Part shown: piece after piece, positions 56,386 through 64,000 of the stretch | Numbering within the stretch: position 1 is the stretch's first letter | Layout: each line of letters opens with the position of its first letter | Source of the DNA: Asterochloris sp. CNOR1 | Taxonomy: Eukaryota > Chlorophyta > Trebouxiophyceae > Trebouxiales > Trebouxiaceae | Reading direction: 5' to 3' | Length of the DNA: 64,000 nucleotides | Assembly (NCBI GenBank): GCA_963969365.1 | Contig: OZ017751.1 | Span: 1,116,001-1,180,000, forward strand | Notes under the pieces: model-generated | What the model was told of the DNA's origin: nothing | The model's input: only the letters and a program-made list of their open reading frames with translations | Database searches by the model: none | Translations under genes and position numbers: made by a program

Positions 56386-56893
56386 ATGTCCCTGATACGG
56401 CAACAGAAGGGGTGGTCCTTCCTAGCCGGTCTGGGAGCAGGAGGAGCATCCTATGTGTACCTGCAGGTATGGTGCAGCACTGCCAGTCTGGCCTCAACGA
56501 CCCAGTGCGATGCCTTATCAAAGCCGCAGTAATGCTGCCTGCCCTGCCTGCAGAAGTTGATATGGCAGGGGACCGCAGTTGCAGCAGACAGGAGCCCCAA
56601 CCCGCCAGCGCCTGCACTTCCTCTGGCAGTGAGCTCTCACCTATGAGGTACTGAATGGTTCTTTGCTTGCTCCTGCTGACTCACAACCTGCGCTCCCTGC
56701 GTTGTAGCCTGCTGAGCCATTGTTTGGAGCCACAGAACGGGCATATGTAGCGGATAAGTGGAACCAGGCAAGTTGTTGCATTAAAAGCTGATGCTGTAAG
56801 GCTTGTTCAGCTAAGATTTGCCATTCCTTGTTGCAGGCAGTGGATGCTGTTTTCACACCAGTTGTGCATTGGTTGTGCAAGCGGGGCCTCTAG
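56386..56893 (+). CDS. Small 65-aa membrane-associated protein
   Basis: Three exons close in phase: 56386-56466, 56708-56767, 56837-56893 (TAG at 56891-56893). The N-terminal part (QQKGWSFLAGLGAGGASYVY) is a Gly-rich hydrophobic segment with a G-x-G-x-x-G run, fit for a single membrane span. The C-terminal part (LFGATERAYVADKWNQAVDA, then VFTPVVHWLCKRGL) looks like a conserved amphipathic helix. I do not recognise the family; size and layout suggest an organelle inner-membrane or outer-envelope small protein. Intron 2 has a textbook GC donor, ACCAG|GCAAGT at 56768. A further in-phase segment at about 56549-56636 might be an alternative middle exon. Being below usual length cut-offs, it could be missed by automatic annotation. 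Confidence 0.6.
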
Positions 56894-57009
56894 CTCCTGG
56901 CACTGCATGGCTGCACAGCTTGCAGGGCTCCTTGCCAGCGGCAGCTTGGTTTCAGGCACATGAACAGAATCAGGTACATTGAATGAATCAATTGATTGGG
57001 AATCTGTGG

Positions 57010-60000
57010 CTAAGCATAGCTGCGCAGGAACTTCTGGGCCTGTTCATGTCTGCTGCTCAGATTTGCAATAAGGTCACTGGTGCTGCGGTGACTCTGCACC
57101 GAGCAGGTTGAGGCTGCCGGGGAAGCTGGCATCTGAAGGGTCTGCTGGCCAACAATAGTAGTTGCAGCAGGGGTCCTGGCCTTACCGCCAACATCCTGGC
57201 CAGCCTGTGCAGATCGCAAAGCATTAGGTGAGGACTTCGCATATATGCAGCCGACCCTGCTGAAAAGCTCACCCAAGACCTCATGGTGTCGCATGGCAGA
57301 GGCAACTCGAGCAGCTCAAGCAGCAATGCAATAGTCAGAGAAGCATCTGCTCACCGCAGCAGCAGGGCTGGCATCCTGGGGTCTTACAGGAGGCTGCTGA
57401 GGCTTAGGAACATCCTGCAGCAGCTTGGGTGGCCGCTGCGGCGTGCTTGGTGTGCTGCCAGCCTGCAGGGCTGCCAATTGCCCTCTGTGCTGCATCAGCT
57501 GCCCTGCAAGCTAGGCACAGGAGCTCTCAGCTCAGGTCTGGAAGTGTCTCGGCTTATGTTTGTCTATCGTCAGGGGAACAGATGAAACTTAAAGCTGACA
57601 CGTGCAGGGCCCAAGCCCGACTTTGCTGTCATTCAGCAAACATCAAGGCCGGCAAGCACTTTGGCATTTGCCATCCCAGGCCTGCACCCTGCAAGCCCCC
57701 ATAGGATGCGGCCCAAAGCTTTGCAAGCATTGGACGGGCGTTGCTCCTGCAAGCACTTGGGGATGTGGTGACCCACCTTCAAGGAAGCGGACAGTCCCCT
57801 CCAGGATGGTCACTCGTGCGCCCAGCACCTCCTTCACACGCTGAACCTCTGCCTGCGTAGCAACCCCTGCTGCCTCTGCACCTGCCAGTCGAGCTCGAAG
57901 CTCAGCCATGTCAGCATTACCAGGCAAGGCTGCTTCTGGCTGCACCTGCTCAGCGTCAGCTGCTTGCTGCCCCTCAGGCACCTCCTGGGGCAGAGCAGTG
58001 CGGCTGAGCACATCAGAGGCCTCTGGACGGTCTGCACCAGGCAGCCAGTGCTGCTGCTGCAGAGCAGCTGGCTGCTCATGAGGCCCTGCCTGCTGCTGTG
58101 TGCTCCTGGCCAGCAGGCTCCCTGTCTGCGCGCAGCAGTGGTGTTGCTTGGAGCGAAGGCATGAACTCCTGACTCAGGCAGACATGCAGCCTGGACAGTC
58201 AGCAGTGCTTTGTTGCTGGCAGGACTTGGTCAGAAGCAGCCTTCCCCCTCACAGCCAACACCTGACTGGCCGCCACTCATTCAGGACCACCTGCTGGCTT
58301 AGGGGCTGGTGCCAAAAGGTGTACCATGTTTTGAAGCAGAGTGGCCAGCACTGCAGCAACATTTACATGTCAAGCAGAAGCAGAAGCAGCCATTGCCAGC
58401 ACCTCAGACGTGACTACATTTCCGGCCCACACCTGCTGGCTTAGGCGCTCCGCGGCAGCTAGCAACGCTGCAGCTGACCCCGCCCCAGCCAATGCAACAG
58501 CAGGCTGCACCTGCTGGTGGTCCCCAGCAGCGGCAGCAACCTCCTGGCCTGCACTGGGCGCCACACTTGGCTGCTGCTGCTGCACTGCCTCACGCCCCAG
58601 CACTTTTGAGGGCAGCCTGGGGGACTGCACCCTGCTGCCGCTGCTAGCTCCTGTGGTGATGGTGTAGGCAAACTCCGAGGGGGCATCCTGCAGATCCCTG
58701 CTGCTGCTCGCGTCCTGCGGGCGGCCTCCAGGCTGCTTCTGGTCCTCCAGCTCCCATATCAGGTCCACAGGGAGATTGCGTCTGGCAACAACTATGTAGG
58801 GCTCCCCCTCTTGCATGTCCAGGGCGCCCTGCAGCCAGAGGTCCAAGAATCAGAGCTTTTCAGCAGCTGCACAAGGTTCTGTCCTGACCAGCATGGTAGG
58901 TGCAGCCACTCTCTGCTGTGGTCATCTCTGCTTTCCGAAAGGCACCCCCAGAGGGCACTGCACCTCACCAAGAGGCAGTCACAACAACCACTACCAACTT
59001 TTGATTGTGCGCATTGCGTGACTACCCCATAGTCATGGGCTTGCGCAGCTAGACATGCCGCTGACCTGAGCACTGGGCACAGGTGCCTTGACGTCTTGCA
59101 TGCCAGGGCTCTGCTGCTGCATGCCATCTCCATCTTGGGGCTGTGCCAGCAAGACGCTGACGTCACCTGCCTTCACTGCAGCTGAGTGGGTCTGCAGAAG
59201 GTGTGTCCGCGCCTCCTGGTGATCCCTGGTAGCCCCAGAGAACGCTGGATTGAGGAACCAGGCATCAGAGGCCTGCAGCGGGGTGCTGCTGCTGGGCACG
59301 GCCACTGGGTGCTGCGGCCGCCGGCTGTCAGCCTGCCTGCTGCCGCTGGCTCCCCCTGGCGACCACTGGCCTGCTGGGGATAGGCCCAGCACCGCACTGC
59401 GAGGTGGGGCAAGCTGCTGCTGCCCAGGTCTGCTGCCTGCTGCAGCAGATGTTGAGGCCGGCACCCCTGCTCCGAGCTGCCCGGTATGCAGCGTGGGCAC
59501 TAGCCCAGCTTTGCTGGCACCACTGCTGCTGCTGACTGCGCCGCTGCTGGCTTGCACACGTGCTCCGTGCTCTGCAGCATGCCCTGCAGAGGGCACAGGG
59601 TCCCATTGCTGCTGCTCTGCCTGCAGCCAGGGCTGCCCCGATGGGCGCTCCTGACGCTGACGGTCGCTCAGCTCAGACACAATGCAGCCGCCCTCAACCG
59701 ATTCAGCTGGCTCCCCTGGCCGGGGCTGCCCCTGTGGAAGGCCCTGCCAATGGCTGCTGACTGACTGTGGCCCAGCATGGGCGCCCTGACCCATGCCTGC
59801 TGCACCTCCGGGCCCAGTCGCAGGCCCCCACTCCCCTGCTTGACGACCACAGTCTGCAGCACCCCCATGTCTGGCAGACTGTGCTGCCCCGCCAGCCTCC
59901 ACTGACAGCTGACTGGGAGCAGCGGGCTGTGCGGGCCCTGCGCGCTGCTCTGCAAGGACTGCTGGGGTGAAGCTGAAGGTGGCCTCGCCATCAAACAGGT

Positions 60001-61425
60001 TTCCTGGCTCCTGCAGGGGGCGCAGCGGCTGCCAAGCTCCTGTTCCTGCGCTCATCCAAACGCTGGCCCCTGAGGTGCCCAGGCCAGAGGGGCTGCTGGT
60101 CTTACAGTTCACCTGCTGGCACCGGCAGCTCAGTCAATTGGGCAGCCAGCTGTGGCACCTTGCAGACAGCTGTACTTGGCTAGGCTGCACTTGTGTCCAG
60201 CGCCAGGCAGACCTCAGAGCAACATCTCAAGCCAACTTGTGGCTGAGACAAATTGCTCACCTTGGGCTTGCCGCGAGGTGCTCGGACACCAGAGGCCTGG
60301 TTCTGGCTGCTTGCCCTGGCTGCTGGCTGAGGGTAAAGCCTGGTCATCTGCAGCAGGAAGTAAACATGTGCTCAGCTGCTGTCGTCACCTACCTAGCCAA
60401 ACCAGCTGGGCTGTGCTTCTTGGCACCTTGGCAGTCCTGCGCAAGCCGTGCCTGCGACAGGGATGCATTGTGTGCAGCCCAGGGTATGACACGGCACTCA
60501 CCACGGCAGGTGGGTGTGCAGCAGCCCTGCGCGCCTGCCTCACAGCTGCATTGTGGTAGCTGCGGCACCTCTGTATGACCTGGGACACCAGCAGAATTTT
60601 GCGCTCAGCAAACCCCTGCACCACATGGACATGAAGCGCTGAGGCAGGCTTCAACCAGTAACACGAAGCAGCCAACACCCCCTGGCCCTGACCCCAAAAT
60701 TGCCCGTTACGATATGGGCAAAGCAGATGTGTCCTGTGCTGTGCCACGTCTGTCAGTTGGGCTTTCACTGCACCGGCCCGACAAGCCGATGCCTCTGCCC
60801 ATGCTGATGTAGCACAAACAGGATGCAGCCCTTCCAGGGAGCTTATGTCATTCTACATGAGAAGGAGGCAGGCAATCTTGCCTGCTCCAGGAACTGTGGT
60901 ACTGTGAGGACTGGGCGAAGGCCAAAGATGTCCCTGAGGGCCTTAAAGGCGCATTCCGCAAAACGTGCATCAGTCTTGCTTTGCAGCTGCAGCAGAGACA
61001 CATGGCATCTGAGAATAGGGCAGCAGCTGCTCCTGCACGCACAGCATTGAATGCGCAGCACCGTATCTGCAGCACATCCTGATCCTGTTGGCAGAGTTGG
61101 GCAACATGTACAATTTGCTGCTGCTGCAAGGAAGCAGCCACACACCTCAAAGCCAGCAGAAATGAGTGCCTGGGCCACGTGCCGAGAAAACTTGGTCAGG
61201 GCATAGTTCAAAACGGGCAGAAGCGCGCCTGTGACTCCAAGTCGCACCCTGCGGCAGGGTGCAATGGCTTCCTGGCCGAATACAGGCCTGTGTTCATGAT
61301 GCACGCTTTGCACTGCACTCAATTGCAACCACCTACCCAGCCACATCCAGCTCTGCAGGGTACTTGATGGCTCTCAAGTCACTTTGCAGGCGCACAACAT
61401 TTGCCTGCAGGTCCCCTGTGGCCAT
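57010..61425 (-). CDS. CEP44: CEP44-like centrosomal/basal-body protein
   Basis: Minus-strand exons 61425-61337, 61248-61146, 60986-60882 and 60615-60569 give, in phase, the CEP44 N-terminal domain: MATGDLQANVVRLQSDLRAI, TGALLPVLNYALTKFSRHVA, DARFAECAFKALRDIFG, PVLTVPQFLEQGFAERKILL. In animals CEP44 sits at the proximal inner side of centrioles and is needed for conversion to centrosomes. Later exons are long and Gln/Ser/Ala-rich: 60112-59066, about 58828-58420 (ALDMQEGEPYIVVARRNLPV), and about 58165-57773, which contains a coiled coil (ADMAELRARLAGAEAAGVAT, then EVLGARVTILEGTVRFLEGG). The last exon ends STSDLIANLSSRHEQAQKFL near the TAG at 57012-57010. The C-terminal extension makes the protein far longer than the roughly 390-aa human one. 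Intron 3 uses a GC donor (GAGCAG|GCAAGA at 60881-60880). Confidence 0.8.
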
Positions 61426-61615
61426 GCCTGCCCCGCAAAGGGTACTGTAGCGTCAGCTGAATTGCTATAGCTCTCTTAGCAGCATGAAGTGTAGCCCCTG
61501 TGTTTCACCTGAGCTCACCCTGCCAGCGTTGCTTGGTTTTCAGTATCAAGCTGAAGGTTATCACGGGTGATCATGGCGGATGCAAACGGCAGTGTTCACC
61601 GAGGAGTTGACCAAG
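61426..61615. other. Short intergenic stretch
   Basis: About 190 bp between the CEP44 start and the presumed stop of the next minus-strand gene. It is expected to contain the CEP44 promoter. Nothing specific was seen. Confidence 0.3.
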
Positions 61616-64000
61616 TCAACATTGTTGAGGTGAAACAGTCGTGGGCCAATGGATCAAAAAGCAAAACAGCAATAGGAGGGTAACAGCAGAGGAGGGGAGA
61701 CAGCATGCATAAACTTGATGTAACAGCCTGCCAACACGACTATGTGAGGCTGCTTCCAATCTCGCTGCCGTCACCTGCATTAAACAGGGAGCATAGCACA
61801 ACAACAGCAGCACACCAACAGCAGCAATCCCATCTGTAGTACAAGCATCAAATGCAGACCGCTACTGCTTAGAGAGCAGGCCATGGACCGCAGCTCACCA
61901 TCTGCATGTGCACCTCGTGGGCTGGCAGCCTCAGGCGGCAGATTGAGAACAACATCCTCATTCTGCTCATCGTCCTGGACCCGTCGGGGGCTGCCCTGAG
62001 GCTGCGGCGTGGGCCTAGGGGACGGCGGTGGCGCCAGCGTGGCGGCATCGGCCGCTACGCCTGTGCCAATCTGCTGCAGGCCGTCTTCAGAGGTCATGAG
62101 CTCTGAGTCCTCATCTAATGCAATGGCCTGCAGCAGCAGTCCACTTACAACTTCTTCTTCTTCTTAACAGCTGCACAGATTTGGCAGGATGCATGGGATG
62201 CTATTCTTAACAGCTGCAGGCTGCACAGCGAGGCTGCAGTTGCCTGCCAGCACAAGGCTGGCCAGCAGGGCAGCCTGCAGGCTTAGGGTGGACTGCCCAG
62301 CCCGAGCAGGTGGTCGTGGTTCTCTGACCGGGGGCATCAGTGCACAGGCAGGTGCACTTCCTCACTGCATTACTTGGGGTACGGCAGCTGTGCTGAAGTG
62401 TTGCAAGGCTGCAGGCTCGCCACGGGTTTCCAGAGATAATGCAGTGAGAGAGTGCACCTGCAGGTGCACTTCTTCGCTGCATTCCTTGGTATAAAGCAGC
62501 CGTGCTGAAGGGTGGCCAGGCTGCGGGCCTCGTGGGCCCCTGAAGTCACATGAGGTTAGCAGGGGCACTGGGCAATGCTAGATGATGGAGAGGGGCAGGC
62601 CTGCCTGCCCGCACCTGCTCTGCCTCAAACAGGCTCTCATCAATGTAGATGCCGTCCAGGCCCTGGTTGTCCCAGGGGTCCTCCAAGGCAATGCTCACAT
62701 TCAGCAAGCTGACCAGCGCCGTGTGCAGCTGCAGGCAGCAACCAGGTAGATTGCATCAACACGCGTTTCTGGGGATTATGTGACCAGCAGAGCCTCCAGA
62801 AATTCGAGCAAGCGGACACGCAGCAGGCAGCATGCTGTGCGTCCACCTACAGCTGGCCAGGATCCACCATACAATGACAAATGCAGCACGGAACATCAGC
62901 CTCACCATGATTGCCAGAAAGAGTGCATATGCATAGCCATGTGCGCCCTGCCGCAGCTCAGCATAGTATGGCCCAAAAAAGAGGGGAATGACAAGCACGA
63001 TGTAGAACCTCGACATGGCACGGATGCCTTGCGGTGTTCTGCACCAGCAAATGCAAACTGACACGTCACTGCGGCAAAGCAATTGCTTGCAAGTGCTGCG
63101 GACATAACAATTGCCTGCAAATGCTACGCAACATGGTGCCTTCAAGCAGTCAGCAATGCTGAAGCAGGAGCAATCTTGAAGCAGCTTGCTCTGCAAGATA
63201 TCACAGAAATGGCCCTTGAGGTGCCAAGCTGATGACATCGTTGCTAACCTGTATTCTTTTGTGGCTGCCATGCGTTCAAAGGCTGTCTGCAGCTGCAGGC
63301 CATAGGCAGCCAGCTGGCCGCACTGTGAGTCAGGCAGCCCTGCTTTGCGCAGAACCTGCACAGATCACCCACAGTGAGGTGCATCTGGGCTCACTCGTGC
63401 CAGCACACACAGAGGTCTCTGTGCGGGGACACACAGGAATCAGCCAGAGATGTCATTGCTGCATCCAGCTGGAGGTGAGCAGACCAGCATGCCAGCAGCA
63501 GGCAGCCTCACCCCTGCAGATCTGGACAGCCTTTTGAAGCAGGCTGTGATGCGTCGAACACTCTTGGACCGTTCCTGCGCGATGTGCATCTGCAGCGGCA
63601 CGTGGCCATCAGCCTTAGCCAGCTGATGGCCTTACCCTCAACCAGATGATTGATGACCAGTGACATGCAGCCACTCAGGCCAACCCAAGGGGCCACTCAC
63701 CATGCCAGTCTTGACGCCTGTCAATGGGTAATGCCTGCAGGCACCCCAAGTGGTTCAGACCTGTCATCAAAAGCATCCTCAATAAGACAACAGTCATGCA
63801 GCAGCACGTCTGCTCACCTTGTGTAGAAGCGGGGCGGGAGAAAGTAGGCACGGAAACAGTCTGCAGAGCACTCGGCAAGAGTGAGCGAACTGAGGGAACC
63901 TGCACTTGCAGAACTGTTGAGCAGGTACACTGCTCACCAACCAGGCTGAAGAGCTGCTGCATGACAGTGGCGTGGTGGATGGGTGAGACTGCCCCTGGGG
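61616..64000 (-). CDS. Multi-pass membrane protein, bestrophin-like, 5' partial
   Basis: The gene enters from the right edge. Exons read minus: about 63998-63941 (HHATVMQQLFSLVG), about 63864-63820 (CFRAYFLPPRFYT), about 63750-63702 (HYPLTGVKTGM), about 63590-63512 (MHIAQERSKSVRRITACFKR), 63355-63249 (AAYGLQLQTAFERMAATKEY), 63038-62906 (TPQGIRAMSRFYIVLVIPLF, FGPYYAEL), 62728-62615 (LHTALVSLLNVSIALEDPWD, NQGLDGIYIDESLFEAEQ) and 62127-61899 (acidic/Pro-rich, PPPSPRPTPQPQGSPRR). The last exon has two hydrophobic stretches and ends near 61616. The four exons from 63355 to 62615 splice in phase. The order TPxGIR, a two-span block, then IALEDPxDNxGLDGI resembles algal bestrophin/UPF0187-like channel proteins, in which this acidic segment follows the last span. 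Ion-channel function is inference. Confidence 0.62.

Noticed and set aside
59250-59764. Plus-strand frames opposite the long CEP44 exon
   Set aside because: They are mirror frames of a GC- and CTG-rich coding exon; the minus strand has matching splice borders and ties to the CEP44 domain.
1-64000. Search for tRNA, rRNA, CRISPR, transposase, reverse transcriptase and terminal repeats
   Set aside because: No cloverleaf with a recognisable T-loop, no regularly spaced identical repeats, and no transposon or retroelement coding motif was seen. Repeats found are short and tandem.

Overview
This window reads as nuclear DNA of a green alga, not a prokaryote. Genes are split by many introns of roughly 60-600 bp that end almost always in TGCAG, and GC is moderately high. 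Products include plastid proteins with transit-like N-termini (SUFD, a CCB-type cytochrome b6f assembly factor, a thylakoid-targeted membrane protein) beside plant-type families (RUS/DUF647, SCL-type SR protein, plant B3 domains). A CEP44-like centriole protein suggests a lineage that keeps centrioles or flagella. A chlorophyte, perhaps trebouxiophyte, is an inference. I saw no transposon, retroelement, virus-like element, tRNA, rRNA or CRISPR array.

Layout. 0-3.4 kb: a partial unknown gene and a complete RUS gene (minus). 4-8.4 kb: a Fringe-like GT31 glycosyltransferase and an unrecognised gene (plus). 9.3-11.7 kb: an intronless membrane protein and a helical-repeat protein (plus). 12.0-16.3 kb: a thylakoid-type membrane protein (minus) head to head with an SCL-type SR splicing factor (plus). 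16.5-21.0 kb: uracil-DNA glycosylase (minus) head to head with a START/polyketide-cyclase-like gene (plus). 21.3-36.0 kb: a minus-strand block with a SAND/VARL-like gene and a locus of four B3 domains interleaved with three copies of one CCHC motif. 36.6-40.1 kb: an unknown minus gene head to head with a gelsolin-domain gene. 41.2-44.7 kb: SUFD. 45.1-50.3 kb: a type I membrane protein with a propeller-like ectodomain. 50.8-54.9 kb: a large low-complexity/WD-like gene. 55.0-56.9 kb: CCB-type gene head to head with a 65-aa gene. 57.0-61.4 kb: CEP44. 61.6-64.0 kb: a multi-pass membrane protein running off the right edge.

Nine genes could be traced exon by exon with closed reading frames (RUS 454 aa, thylakoid protein 246 aa, SCL 235 aa, START-like 189 aa, gelsolin-like 424 aa, SUFD 502 aa, CCB 298 aa, 65-aa protein, helical-repeat protein 265 aa). 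These are hand models without transcripts.

Three patterns stand out. First, the B3-CCHC array next to a SAND-like gene looks like a local block of DNA-binding regulators. Second, many introns use GC instead of GT as donor: 5 of 48 introns in the traced genes, plus one each in UNG and CEP44. Third, introns often hold decayed tandem copies (period about 50-130 bp) of the exon edge next to them, clearest in SUFD, where the start of exon 5 exists three times at about 112-bp spacing.
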